Positions 50,305 through 59,438 of a DNA stretch of 64,000 nucleotides are shown here, in pieces. How positions within the stretch are numbered: the first letter of the stretch is position 1; every line of letters starts with the position of its first letter. The position numbers were made by a program, and so were the translations under genes. The stretch is from an uncultured Eubacteriales bacterium (GTDB lineage Bacteria > Bacillota > Clostridia > Oscillospirales > Acutalibacteraceae), in contig CAKSFA010000008.1 of assembly GCA_934454125.1 (NCBI GenBank), forward strand, positions 4,375 to 68,374, in the 5' to 3' direction. The notes beneath the pieces are model-generated. The model did no database searches. It was not told where the DNA came from and saw only the letters and a list, made by a program, of their open reading frames with translations.

Positions 50305-52382
50305 GCTTCCTCCGTTTTTTCAAAACCACACTCCGGCGTTACGCAATACAGCTTTGGTTTTTTGCCCTTCTTTTTCAGCAGTGTTTTGCCGCACTGCGGG
50401 CATTTTTCCATCGCCGGCTCATCCCACGAAACAAAATCGCAGTTGGGGTACTCTTTGCAGCCATAAAACACACGGCCTTTTTTCGTTTTCTTTACCACAA
50501 CGCTGCCACCGCATTTTGGGCATTCTGCGCCGGTTTCATGAATAATCTTTTTGATATTCTTACACTCAGGGTATCCCGGGCATGCGATAAATCTGCCATA
50601 ACGGCCGGTTTTTACAACCATTTGCCGCCCGCACAGCTCACAAATAATATCCGTCTTGTCCTCCTCCAGCTGAATTTTTACGCCGTCCATTGCCTCTTTG
50701 GCTTTTTGCAGCGTTTGCGAAAACTCATCATAAAAGGTGTGCAGCTGCTGGGTCCACTCCTCATTGCCGTGCTCCACCTGATCCAGTTCACTTTCAACCT
50801 GTGCAGTGAATTTAATATTCACAATTTTCGGAAAATGCTCCTTCATCAGCTTGGTGATCACTTCGCCCAGTTCCGTCGGCTTGAGCGTTTTATTCTCCCG
50901 CGTCACATATTCACGCGAAGTAATCGTCGAAATCGTTGCCGCATACGTTGAAGGCCGGCCAATGCCGTTCTCCTCCAGCGCCTTGATCAGAGAAGCCTCG
51001 GTATACCGCGGGGGTGGCTGCGTAAAGTGCTGATTACCCACCAGCTCCTTGCATTTCAGCGGCATGTCTGCCTCGAGCACCGGCAGCGCACTTTTGGCCT
51101 CCTCCTCTTCGTCTTTGCCCTCTTCATACAGCACGGTATAACCGTCAAACGTCACCGTATAGCCAGAGGCCTTGAAGATATACTGCTTTGCACCAATGTC
51201 AGCCTGCGTTGTACTTTGCAGACAATTTGACATCTGGCACGCAATAAAGCGCTCCCAAATCAGTTTATACAACTTGTATTGATCCAGCGTTAAGCTGTCT
51301 TTCACCTGCTCCGGCGCAAGATGCGGCATTGTTGGACGAATCGCCTCGTGACCATCCTGCGCATTGGCTTTTACTTTAAACCGCCGCGGCGTATCGGGCA
51401 GATATTTCTTGCCCCAGCGCTCCAGAATATAATCCGCCGCTTCTTTCACTGCATCTTCCGAAATCCGCAGCGAGTCCGTTCTCATATACGTAATCAAACC
51501 CACAGCGCCCATTCCGGCAACATCCACACCTTCATACAGCTCCTGTGCCACCTTCATCGTTCTGCGCGCCTGAAAGCCCAATTTGCGCGAAGCCTCCTGC
51601 TGCAGGGTAGACGTAATAAACGGCGGTGCCGGCGATTTTCTGCGGGTGCCTTTTTTCACCTTGAGCACCTGGTACTCCGCATCCTGCAACTCGGCCAAAA
51701 TCCGGTCTGCCTGCTCTTTGCTGGTCACCTTCATTTTGCCGTCAACATCGCCATAAAAGCTGGCCGGAAACGCCTTGCGCGCGCCTTTTGGAATCAGCTT
51801 TGCATCCAGTGTCCAATACTCCTCCGGCACAAACGCACGAATCTCATTTTCGCGGTCCACCACAATGCGCACCGCCACCGACTGTACCCTGCCGCCCGAA
51901 AGGCCACGGCGAATCTTCTGCGACAAAAACGGGCTGAGTTTATAACCCACCAAGCGATCTAAAATTCTGCGCGCCTGCTGTGCATTGACCAAATCCATAT
52001 CAATGGCGCGCGGGTTTGCAACACCGTTTGTCACCGCTGTTTTGGTAATCTCATTAAACGTTACCCGGTTGGGGTCCTCAGTATCAAGTCCCAGCAAATA
52101 TGCCAAATGCCAAGAGATCGCTTCTCCCTCGCGGTCCGGGTCCGTTGCCAAAAAAATCTCATCGCACTGCTCAGCGGCCTGCTTGAGCTCTTCCACCAGC
52201 TTCTCTTTACCCTTGATGACCTCATATTTTGGCTTAAAATTCTGTTTAATATCTACACTCAAGCGATTTTCCGGCAAATCGCGCACATGCCCCATCGAGG
52301 CCACCACCTCAAAGTCAGCGCCCAGATATTTTTTGATTGTTTTTGCCTTTGCGGGAGACTCCACAATGACCAATTTCGACAT
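50301..52382 (-). CDS. topA: DNA topoisomerase I
   Basis: A 693-residue type IA topoisomerase that relaxes negative supercoils. Toprim domain 'LVIVESPAKAKTIKKYLG' and 'LATDPDREGEAISWHLA', active-site Tyr in 'VGLITYMRTDSLRIS', and three C-terminal zinc ribbons ('CELCGRQM', 'CPKCGGSV', 'CPQCGKTL'). ATG 52382 follows AAAGGTGG; an in-frame extension to 52427 has no support. It is coupled to trmFO. Confidence 0.97.
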   Translation of the reverse strand: MSKLVIVESPAKAKTIKKYLGADFEVVASMGHVRDLPENRLSVDIKQNFKPKYEVIKGKEKLVEELKQAAEQCDEIFLATDPDREGEAISWHLAYLLGLDTEDPNRVTFNEITKTAVTNGVANPRAIDMDLVNAQQARRILDRLVGYKLSPFLSQKIRRGLSGGRVQSVAVRIVVDRENEIRAFVPEEYWTLDAKLIPKGARKAFPASFYGDVDGKMKVTSKEQADRILAELQDAEYQVLKVKKGTRRKSPAPPFITSTLQQEASRKLGFQARRTMKVAQELYEGVDVAGMGAVGLITYMRTDSLRISEDAVKEAADYILERWGKKYLPDTPRRFKVKANAQDGHEAIRPTMPHLAPEQVKDSLTLDQYKLYKLIWERFIACQMSNCLQSTTQADIGAKQYIFKASGYTVTFDGYTVLYEEGKDEEEEAKSALPVLEADMPLKCKELVGNQHFTQPPPRYTEASLIKALEENGIGRPSTYAATISTITSREYVTRENKTLKPTELGEVITKLMKEHFPKIVNIKFTAQVESELDQVEHGNEEWTQQLHTFYDEFSQTLQKAKEAMDGVKIQLEEDKTDIICELCGRQMVVKTGRYGRFIACPGYPECKNIKKIIHETGAECPKCGGSVVVKKTKKGRVFYGCKEYPNCDFVSWDEPAMEKCPQCGKTLLKKKGKKPKLYCVTPECGFEKTEEA

Positions 52383-52448
52383 ATGATAAACCACCTTTAT
52401 CTCTATTACTTTCCTAAAACATATCAATAGCCCAAATCTTAATTACAA

Positions 52449-53612
52449 TCACGTCAGGCTATATCTTCCGCCAGAATACGACTGCACCACACCGCACAGT
52501 TCCAGCTCTGTCACTGCAATTAAAATCGTCTGCACCGGCAAACCTGTGCCCGCCTGCAACTGCTCCAGCAGCATCGGCTCAGCCGAAAGCTGTTCTAGCA
52601 CCTTGGCCGCTTCCGGCGAAAGCTCCGGCAAAACCATCCGTGGTGTGCGTTTCTGCGCCGATTTCTTTAACACCGGCTCCTGATGCAACTGTCGTTCCTG
52701 CTGTGGCGGGCGGCTGTCCGTTTGCGGGGCACGCAATCCATACGCTGCATACTCCTCCAAAATATCCTGCGCCTTTGTCACAGGTTTTGCGCCCGCCTTG
52801 AGCAAATTGTTTACCCCTTCTGAAACCGGGTTATAAATCCCGCAAGGCACGGCAAATACATCACGATTCTGTTCCAGCGCCGTTGCAGCCGTAATCAAAG
52901 ATCCGCTGCGTTCCGCCGCTTCCACCACCAAAACGCCCACTGACAATCCCGATATGATCCGGTTGCGAATGGGAAAATTCTGCCGAAACGCCGGCGTTTT
53001 CAACGCAAATTCTGAAACAACAGCGCCACTTTGCGCAATGCGATTTCGCATCGCCTCATTTTCCATCAAATAGGGGTACAAAATGCCGCAACCCAACACG
53101 CAAATACTCTGGCCACCGCCCTCCAGCGCACCCAAATGCGCCGCCGTATCAATGCCTTTTGCGCCGCCACTGATGATCACCATACCGGCCTGCGCCAACT
53201 GCATGCTCAAATCATAGGCAATCTGCCTGCCGGTTTCCGTTGCGTTTCTGGTGCCGACCACCGCAAGCGCCGGGCCAGCATCCACATCCGGCAGTCTGCC
53301 CTTTATGTAAAGCAAACACGGCGGGTTTTCCAACTGCCACAAACGCTTGGGGTAACCAACGCAGGCCGGCGTTAAAATCCGCACACCTTTTTGTGCACCG
53401 TCCTCCAGCAACGCTGCGCCATCCTGCACCGTATACTGCTCCAGCCGCTGCAATTCTTTTGGCGTAAACATCCCCATCGAGCGCCACTGCACCATGCCCG
53501 CTTCATAAAACGCCGGTATATCCGGAAAATACGACAAAATCCGCTTCGGTTTAAAACTGCCCGCGCCCAGCGCAAGCTGCAACCACGCCCAATAGGATCT
53601 TACCTCTTCCAT
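52449..53612 (-). CDS. dprA: DNA-processing protein DprA
   Basis: A 387-residue protein that binds incoming single-stranded DNA and loads RecA during transformation. Rossmann-like domain with 'VVGTRNATETGRQIAYDL', 'IISGGAKGIDTAAHLGAL', 'GCGILYPYLMEN', 'NFPIRNRIISGLS' and 'VVEAAERSGSLIT'; a C-terminal winged-helix domain is at about 320-387. The start overlaps the methyltransferase stop by 13 bases. Confidence 0.95.
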   Translation of the reverse strand: MEEVRSYWAWLQLALGAGSFKPKRILSYFPDIPAFYEAGMVQWRSMGMFTPKELQRLEQYTVQDGAALLEDGAQKGVRILTPACVGYPKRLWQLENPPCLLYIKGRLPDVDAGPALAVVGTRNATETGRQIAYDLSMQLAQAGMVIISGGAKGIDTAAHLGALEGGGQSICVLGCGILYPYLMENEAMRNRIAQSGAVVSEFALKTPAFRQNFPIRNRIISGLSVGVLVVEAAERSGSLITAATALEQNRDVFAVPCGIYNPVSEGVNNLLKAGAKPVTKAQDILEEYAAYGLRAPQTDSRPPQQERQLHQEPVLKKSAQKRTPRMVLPELSPEAAKVLEQLSAEPMLLEQLQAGTGLPVQTILIAVTELELCGVVQSYSGGRYSLT

Positions 53613-54433
53613 ACCGCTTCCTCACCCTGCACGTTTTTCGTATTCCTCATCATTTCCCACATCAAAATTGCCGCCGCACCTGCTGCATTGAGCGATTCCG
53701 CCCTGCCGGCCATCGGTATGGTCACACAGTCATCTGCCAGCGCGATCGCTGTCCGGCTCAAACCATTCCCTTCATTTCCCACCAACAGCACCGTCGGCTT
53801 TGCAAAATCAACCGTCAAAATACGTTTGGCACGGGCGTCCGGTGCTGCTGCAAGCACTGCCAGCCCTTTTTCGCGGCACTGCCGCACTGCCACCGCCGTG
53901 TCCTGCTCCGCATAAACCGGTATGCGAAACACCGCGCCCATCGCAGCCCGCAGCGTTTTAGGGGCATACAAATCGCAACTATCTCCCAGCAGCAGCACGC
54001 CGTTAATGCCCAGCGCCTCAGCAGTACGCAGCACCGCACCCAAATTCCCGGGATCCTGCACTTGCTCCAGTGCCAGGTAGTGTCCGTCTGGCGGCATTTG
54101 CGCTGCACCGCGCTGTTCCTGCGGCAACCTACAAACACAAAATATGCCCTGGCTCTGCCTGGTATCCGCCAGCAGCTCTGCCACATGAGGCTCAATCTCT
54201 GTCACTCCACCGGCCAGACGCACAGCCGCTTGCAAATAACCGTCGTATTTCTCCAACGCATGCGGCGTTGCATACACCGCAGTGACTGCCAGCCCACTGT
54301 CCGCTGCATCCCGGCACAACCGCGCGCCCTCTGCCACAAACAGCCCTGTCTCCCGCCGAAATGCCGCCGAAGAGACCAGCTTTGCCGCCAGTTTGATGGC
54401 CGGATTCTTGCGGCTTGTAATCCGTTCACTCAT
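53600..54433 (-). CDS. TrmH/SpoU family RNA 2'-O-methyltransferase
   Basis: A 277-residue knot-fold methyltransferase with an N-terminal substrate-binding domain ('ITSRKNPAIKLAAKLVSSAAFRR' helix, then 'FVAEGARLCRDAADSG'). The SpoU domain shows 'ALEQVQDPGNLGAVLRTAEA', 'LLVGNEGNGLSRTAIA' and 'PMAGRAESLNAAGAAAIL'. It methylates rRNA or tRNA riboses; the exact site is unknown. It follows rplT after a terminator and is coupled to dprA. Confidence 0.93.
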   Translation of the reverse strand: MSERITSRKNPAIKLAAKLVSSAAFRRETGLFVAEGARLCRDAADSGLAVTAVYATPHALEKYDGYLQAAVRLAGGVTEIEPHVAELLADTRQSQGIFCVCRLPQEQRGAAQMPPDGHYLALEQVQDPGNLGAVLRTAEALGINGVLLLGDSCDLYAPKTLRAAMGAVFRIPVYAEQDTAVAVRQCREKGLAVLAAAPDARAKRILTVDFAKPTVLLVGNEGNGLSRTAIALADDCVTIPMAGRAESLNAAGAAAILMWEMMRNTKNVQGEEAVWKR

Positions 54434-54457
54434 AAGCGAAAAATCTCCATGTAACGA

Positions 54458-54489
54458 AAATTTGCGCTCGGAGAAACCTCCAAGCGCAA
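54458..54489 (-). terminator. Terminator of infC-rpmI-rplT
   Basis: On the - strand TTGCGCTTGGAG-GTTT-CTCCGAGCGCAA followed by ATTTTC; 12 pairs with one G-U. Confidence 0.88.
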
Positions 54490-54499
54490 CGATAGCTTG

Positions 54500-54853
54500 T
54501 TATCGGGCAGCCTTTGCCTTTTCTGCCAAAGCGGTAAAGGCAGCAGGGTCTGCCACCGCAATTTCTGCCAACATTTTGCGGTTTAAACCAACGTTCGCCT
54601 TTTTCAAACCATTGATAAACGTCGAATAATTCATGCCGTTCATCTGCGCAGCTGCAGAAATACGGGTAATCCACAAACGACGAAAATCTCTCTTTCTCTG
54701 TTTACGGCCAATATAAGCATAATTGCCCGACTTCATCACGGCCTGTTTTGCCATTTTAAAGTGTTTGCTTCTTGCGCCCCAATAGCCCTTTGCCAACTTT
54801 AATACCTTTTTTCTTCTCTTGCGTGTTGCCAACGCACCTTTAATACGCGCCAT
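54500..54853 (-). CDS. rplT: 50S ribosomal protein L20
   Basis: A 117-residue basic protein binding 23S rRNA early in 50S assembly, and the usual repressor of this operon. 'MARIKGALATRKRRKKVLKLA', 'YIGRKQRKRDFRRLWITRI' and 'FINGLKKANVGLNRKMLA' are typical. Last gene of the infC operon. Confidence 0.98.
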   Translation of the reverse strand: MARIKGALATRKRRKKVLKLAKGYWGARSKHFKMAKQAVMKSGNYAYIGRKQRKRDFRRLWITRISAAAQMNGMNYSTFINGLKKANVGLNRKMLAEIAVADPAAFTALAEKAKAAR

Positions 54854-54912
54854 AATTTATTACCTCCAATTTTTGCTCCGTTGTCATCTTTTCCTTGGCT
54901 GCTTTTTCTGCA

Positions 54913-55110
54913 TTATTTATACGGTATCATTCTCTTCACTGCTGCCACGTTCGTCTTGTCGGCCACCACAGTTTGTCTCAAACCTCTTTTGCGCTTTGTC
55001 GTCTTTTTATTCAAGATGTGCGATTTATTTGCGTGTGCACGAATCACTTTTCCGTTTTTCGATAATTTAAAGCGCTTTTTTGCGCCAGAATGTGTCTTAA
55101 TCTTAGGCAT
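54913..55110 (-). CDS. rpmI: 50S ribosomal protein L35
   Basis: A 65-residue basic protein: 'MPKIKTHSGAKKRFKLSKNG' and 'RGLRQTVVADKTNVAAVKRM'. The short start at ATG 55110 matches the family; GGAGGA lies upstream. Between infC and rplT. Confidence 0.97.
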   Translation of the reverse strand: MPKIKTHSGAKKRFKLSKNGKVIRAHANKSHILNKKTTKRKRGLRQTVVADKTNVAAVKRMIPYK

Positions 55111-55141
55111 GGGTAAGTCCTCCTTCAAATCATTTCAATCA

Positions 55142-55660
55142 TCATTTTGCCGGTTTGGCAGTTAAAAACATTAGCATATTGCGCCCTTCCAATTTTGCGG
55201 GCTTTTCCACATTGGCAAATTCCTCCAGCGCCTGTGCAAAGCGGTTCATGATGTCATACCCGTGCTCCGGGTGTCCCATCTCTCTTCCGCGAAAGCGAAT
55301 CGAAGCCTTCACCTTGTCTCCACCCTTCAAAAAGCGCATGGCATGACCCACCTTTGTGTTAAAGTCGTGCGTGTCAATGTTCAGCGAAAGCCGAATCTCT
55401 TTAATGTCCACCACATGCTGGTTTTTTCTTGCTTCCTTCTCCCGCTTGGTCTGCTCAAATTTATATTTGCCGTAGTCAATGATTTTGCAAACCGGCGGCG
55501 TTGCCTGCGGCGCAATTTTCACAAGATCCAGATCCTTCTCCGCTGCCAGCTCCAACGCCTTGTCAGCCGGCATCACGCCCAACTGGCTACCATCTGCATC
55601 GATCACACGCACTTCCTTGTCACGAATTTCTTCGTTGATCTGTAGCTCTTTACTGCTAAT
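55142..55660 (-). CDS. infC: Translation initiation factor IF-3
   Basis: A 172-residue IF-3: N-domain 'LQINEEIRDKEVRVIDADGS', linker 'YKFEQTKREKEARKNQ', C-domain 'KEIRLSLNIDTHDFNTKVG' and 'RGREMGHPEHGYDIMNRFA'. No ATG, GTG or TTG gives a normal N-terminus. GGGAGG is followed by TGTGTAATCATTAGC, so the start is ATT 55660 (or ATC 55663), matching the non-standard AUU start by which IF-3 limits its own synthesis in other bacteria. A leader with attenuator precedes it. Confidence 0.95.
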   Translation of the reverse strand: MSSKELQINEEIRDKEVRVIDADGSQLGVMPADKALELAAEKDLDLVKIAPQATPPVCKIIDYGKYKFEQTKREKEARKNQHVVDIKEIRLSLNIDTHDFNTKVGHAMRFLKGGDKVKASIRFRGREMGHPEHGYDIMNRFAQALEEFANVEKPAKLEGRNMLMFLTAKPAK

Positions 55661-55663
55661 GAT

Positions 55664-55850
55664 TACACACCTCCCAAACAAATTCAAACGCCTGCTTGTC
55701 ATAACATAAAGAAAAACGCGGACAGAAACCTCCGTCCGCGCGTCAATAAACACCCAGCCCTTGCAAACCGCAAGCGCTGCCCGCATATTGACCCGTGCCG
55801 GACGACACCCCACAGGTGAGAACCTACTGGCTCTGCTTTGTTTTACTCGC
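55664..55850 (-). promoter_or_regulatory. infC/L20-type leader
   Basis: The roughly 190-base untranslated leader contains several GC-rich stems (for example CACCTGTGGGGTG and GCGGGCAGCGCTTGCGGTTTGC) before an attenuator terminator at 55711-55740. It is likely the L20-responsive leader found upstream of infC in low-GC Gram-positives; the exact L20-binding site was not identified. Confidence 0.65.
55711..55740 (-). terminator. Attenuator in the infC leader
   Basis: On the - strand CGCGGAC-10-GTCCGCG (55740-55734 with 55723-55717) followed by TTTTTCTTT. Confidence 0.88.
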
Positions 55851-55853
55851 ATT

Positions 55854-55882
55854 ATTCTAACAGTTTTCTTCCAATTTGTCAA
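55854..55882 (-). promoter_or_regulatory. Promoter of infC-rpmI-rplT inside the end of addA
   Basis: On the - strand TTGACA (55882-55877), a 17-base spacer and TAGAAT (55859-55854). The -10 contains the addA stop codon. Confidence 0.85.
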
Positions 55883-58800
55883 CAACAAATTTCCGTTCCC
55901 ACGCTCCGGCCACTGCCTTGTTTAAATAAAACGAATACAACACGCAGCGTTTCACCGGCTTTTGATATACCTGCTCCATCGCATAGGCATACAGCTCCAA
56001 CTGCGTGCAATAGCGCTCCCACAACGCTTGCGGGTCTTTCTCGCGGTCCGTTTTAAAGTCCACAATCACCAGCCCATCTTCTTCTGCAAACACGCAGTCC
56101 ACCGCCCCCTGCAACACCGTGCATTGCTGCTGCAATTCCGGCAAAAGCTCCGCCTGCACCGCTGCCAGCGGCAGCTCAACCATAAATCGCTTTTCTTTTT
56201 CCACCGTCTGTGCCTGCAAAATCCGCCTGCCCAAATCACTGTCAAAAAACGCCTGCACGCGCGCAAAATCCACAGCCTGAGCCTGTTCCGGCGTCAAATA
56301 GCCACGCGCCAGCAATCTGTCACATTCTGCTTTGGCATCCGTATTTGCCGCACCATATTCCGCAAATTGCATAAACTGATGCAACGCCGTGCCGCGTTCA
56401 GCCGGTGTCAATCCTTTGCTGCTCATAAATCGTGGCCTTGCCAGCGCACGCGGCGTCTGCGCCGCCTTCCCCGTCAACTCCGAGGCCGTCACCTTAGCCG
56501 GCAACACCGTCAACTCCCGCCGCGGGTAGACAAACGCCAACATCTCCTGCACACGCGCAAGCAGCGCAGCGTCCACCTGCGGCAACTCTTCCGGCAGTAA
56601 TTCCTGCTTCTGTTTCATCTCCGGCAGCTCCTGCGCCGGCACAAGCTGTATCTGCCACGGCTGCGAACTCGTATTGAGTACAATGTCCGCTTCCAGCAAA
56701 GCACGGCGGCGCAACTCTCCGCCATCGGGGTGACGCAGCGCACAAACCAGCAGCCAATCCAAAAAGCTTTTTGCACGGTTTACGGCAAACGGCTCCTGTT
56801 TTTCTCCGTCTCCCAGCGCCATTGCCGCACGGCGCAGCACACTGTCGATGTCCTTTACCGCAGCCAGCAAAATCAGCTTCTCCTTCGCGCGCGTCATCGC
56901 CACATATAGCACGCGCATCTCCTCTGCAAGATCCTCCCGCTCCAGCTCCAGTGCAATGGCTCTGCGCGGTACAGTCGTGTAACAGCCGCCCGTTTGCAAA
57001 TCCTGCAATTTGATTCCAAGTCCCAGCTGCGGGTGCAGCAGCACAGCGTCGCGCTCCCGGTTAAATTGCTTGCCACACCGCGCCAAAATACAAACCGGAA
57101 ACTCCAAGCCCTTGGAGTTATGAATACTCATCACCTTCACCGCATTCGCACCTTCCGAAAGCACCGACGCCGCCTGCAAATCCTCCTTTTTCCGCTCCAA
57201 ACGATTGACATACCGCACAAAACCAGAAAGCCCGTGATACCCCGCCTGCGCAAATTTTTTGGCATACTCTGCCAAAAGCTGCAAATTCGCTCCCCGTGCC
57301 TTGCCGCCCGGCATCGTTTGTACCATATGCAAATACCCGCTTTTCTGATAAATCCGCTGCAACAACCGGTCCGCCGGCATCGTTGCCGCCAGCATGCGGT
57401 ATTCCTCCAGCTCCTGCAAAAACGCAGCCGCCCGCGAGTGTGTTTTGCCGTATTCCCGGCACGCCAGATACAGCGGCTGCTTTCGCTTTCCGCTGCGCAT
57501 CTGTGCCATTTCATCCGGCGTAAACCCATAGATCGGGCTCATCAGCACAGCCGCCAGCGCAATGTCCTGCAACGGGTTATCAATCACCCGCAGCAGCGAG
57601 AGCATCACAGCCACCTCCGCGGTGCGAAAAAAACCGCTCCTGGTCTTCGCGCAGGCTGGCACACCGTGCTTTTCCAGCTCTTTTACATACTCGGCCGCAT
57701 GCCGGTTCACACTGCGCAGCAAAACGCAAAAATCACCGTAATCCACCGGCCGCTGCACACCGTTCTCTGTAATCATAAATCCCTGCTGCACCATGGTATG
57801 AATCTTCTCTGCGATACACCGCGTCTCCGCCTGCGTCACGGTTTCCTCCTGCTCTGCCTGCCTTGCAAGCTCCAGCAGTATCAACTCCGTCTGGCAACCA
57901 GACCGCTGCGGGTATTCCGCCTGCGGCGAAAGCAGCTCCTTCCCGCAGTAATCCACACCCCCAGCCTGCTCCGACATCAATTGAGAGAATACAAAATTAA
58001 TCGTGTCCGTCACCGTCTCCCGCGAGCGAAAATTCTTGTCCAACACCAAATACGCCGGGTAACGATCTTCCTCCCTGCAATAGGGCAAAAAGCTGCTGCG
58101 TCGCTGCAAAAAAATCTGCGGCATCGCCTGCCGAAAGCCATAAATACTCTGTTTTACATCCCCCACCAAAAACAGATTTTCCTCCCGCTGCGAAACGGCA
58201 CGAAACAGCATGTCCTGCGCCTGATTGGTGTCCTGATACTCATCCACCATCACTTCATCAAACCGCTGCGAAAGCGCCACCGCCTCCCCGGTGCGCTCAT
58301 AACCATCTCCCACCGGCCGCACCAGCAGCTCCAGCGCCCAGTGCTCCAAGTCGCCAAAGGTTGCCGCCTTGCGCTCTGCCTTACGTGTCTGCAACTCTTG
58401 GTCAAACGCCAGGGTCAGTTCACACAGCTTTTCCATCATCGGTGCCATGCGCATCAAATCCGCCTCTGCCTCCTGTTCGCTTGCGCAAAACCACTCCCGC
58501 AGCTGCTTACCGATCACCTGCTTGGCCGTCTCACGGCACTGTAAGATCTGCTCATTCAGCTCCACATCATAGTCACCCTTCAGCCGCGGTTTTGTCACCC
58601 AGTGAAACTGCTCCACGGCAAACCGAGCACGGTCCCAATGCTCCTCTTCCAATACCTCTCTCAGCCGCTCCAACGCCGCCAAATCCTCTGCAAATTTCGC
58701 ACGATACACACCATCGATCACCGCATCCTCCTGCATCAAAACCAGCGTGCGCCGAATCAAACCGATGCAATACTCCGCTGCCTGCTGCGCCTGCTGCAAA

Positions 58801-59438
58801 ATCACCGCGCCCCAGGGCGTCTGCGCCGTGTCCGCCGCACCGCGGTACAGCTCTGCAATCTCCTCCAGCCACTTCTGCGGAAACGGGTGCGACCGCGTAA
58901 ATTCATACAGCGCACACACCGTTCTTGCCAAACCGCCATCATCGCGGTTATACCCAAAGGCGCGCACCAGCGTTTCAAACGCCGCATCCTCCTGTTCATA
59001 ATACGATTCCAGCACAGCCGTCACCGCAGCCTGCTGCATCAGCCGCAACTCTTCCTCCTCCAAAATCCGAAACTGCGGAGAAATCCCCAGCTGATCGCAA
59101 TGCTCCTTCACAAGCTCCTGGCAAAAGCTGTGTATGGTGCTGATCTGCGCCTGCCCCAGCAACAGCTGCTGCCGCTGCAAATGCCGGTTATTCGGGTCTT
59201 CCGCCAGCAGTTTTGCCAGCGCCGCTGCAATTCTATCCTTCATCTCTGCCGCCGCCGCTTTGGTAAACGTCACCACCAGCAACCGATCCGCGTCCGTCGG
59301 GCACTCCGGGTCCGTCAACCGCTCAATCACACGCTGCACCAAAACCGCCGTTTTACCGCTGCCCGCCGCCGCCGAAACCAGCAGCGTTCCGCGCCTTGCA
59401 TCAATCGCATCCTGTTGTTCCTTTGTCCATTTTGGCAT
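55857..59438 (-). CDS. addA: Helicase-exonuclease AddAB subunit AddA
   Basis: An 1193-residue UvrD-type helicase with C-terminal nuclease; with AddB it processes double-strand breaks. Walker A 'VSAAAGSGKTAVLVQRVIE', 'VDEYQDTNQAQDMLF', 'SIHNSKGLEFPVCILA', 'VLYVAMTRAKEKLILLA' and nuclease 'GLVIVDFKTDREKDP'. The start is ATG 59438 (preceded by GGAGG), giving 'MPKWTKEQQDAIDARRG'. It overlaps addB by 38 bases. Confidence 0.97.
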   Translation of the reverse strand: MPKWTKEQQDAIDARRGTLLVSAAAGSGKTAVLVQRVIERLTDPECPTDADRLLVVTFTKAAAAEMKDRIAAALAKLLAEDPNNRHLQRQQLLLGQAQISTIHSFCQELVKEHCDQLGISPQFRILEEEELRLMQQAAVTAVLESYYEQEDAAFETLVRAFGYNRDDGGLARTVCALYEFTRSHPFPQKWLEEIAELYRGAADTAQTPWGAVILQQAQQAAEYCIGLIRRTLVLMQEDAVIDGVYRAKFAEDLAALERLREVLEEEHWDRARFAVEQFHWVTKPRLKGDYDVELNEQILQCRETAKQVIGKQLREWFCASEQEAEADLMRMAPMMEKLCELTLAFDQELQTRKAERKAATFGDLEHWALELLVRPVGDGYERTGEAVALSQRFDEVMVDEYQDTNQAQDMLFRAVSQREENLFLVGDVKQSIYGFRQAMPQIFLQRRSSFLPYCREEDRYPAYLVLDKNFRSRETVTDTINFVFSQLMSEQAGGVDYCGKELLSPQAEYPQRSGCQTELILLELARQAEQEETVTQAETRCIAEKIHTMVQQGFMITENGVQRPVDYGDFCVLLRSVNRHAAEYVKELEKHGVPACAKTRSGFFRTAEVAVMLSLLRVIDNPLQDIALAAVLMSPIYGFTPDEMAQMRSGKRKQPLYLACREYGKTHSRAAAFLQELEEYRMLAATMPADRLLQRIYQKSGYLHMVQTMPGGKARGANLQLLAEYAKKFAQAGYHGLSGFVRYVNRLERKKEDLQAASVLSEGANAVKVMSIHNSKGLEFPVCILARCGKQFNRERDAVLLHPQLGLGIKLQDLQTGGCYTTVPRRAIALELEREDLAEEMRVLYVAMTRAKEKLILLAAVKDIDSVLRRAAMALGDGEKQEPFAVNRAKSFLDWLLVCALRHPDGGELRRRALLEADIVLNTSSQPWQIQLVPAQELPEMKQKQELLPEELPQVDAALLARVQEMLAFVYPRRELTVLPAKVTASELTGKAAQTPRALARPRFMSSKGLTPAERGTALHQFMQFAEYGAANTDAKAECDRLLARGYLTPEQAQAVDFARVQAFFDSDLGRRILQAQTVEKEKRFMVELPLAAVQAELLPELQQQCTVLQGAVDCVFAEEDGLVIVDFKTDREKDPQALWERYCTQLELYAYAMEQVYQKPVKRCVLYSFYLNKAVAGAWERKFVVDKLEENC

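Noticed and set aside
56994..58544. A 516-codon open frame on the + strand over addA
   Set aside because: Same reasons: Arg/His/Gln-rich low-quality composition, no start signal, complete overlap with AddA helicase motifs.
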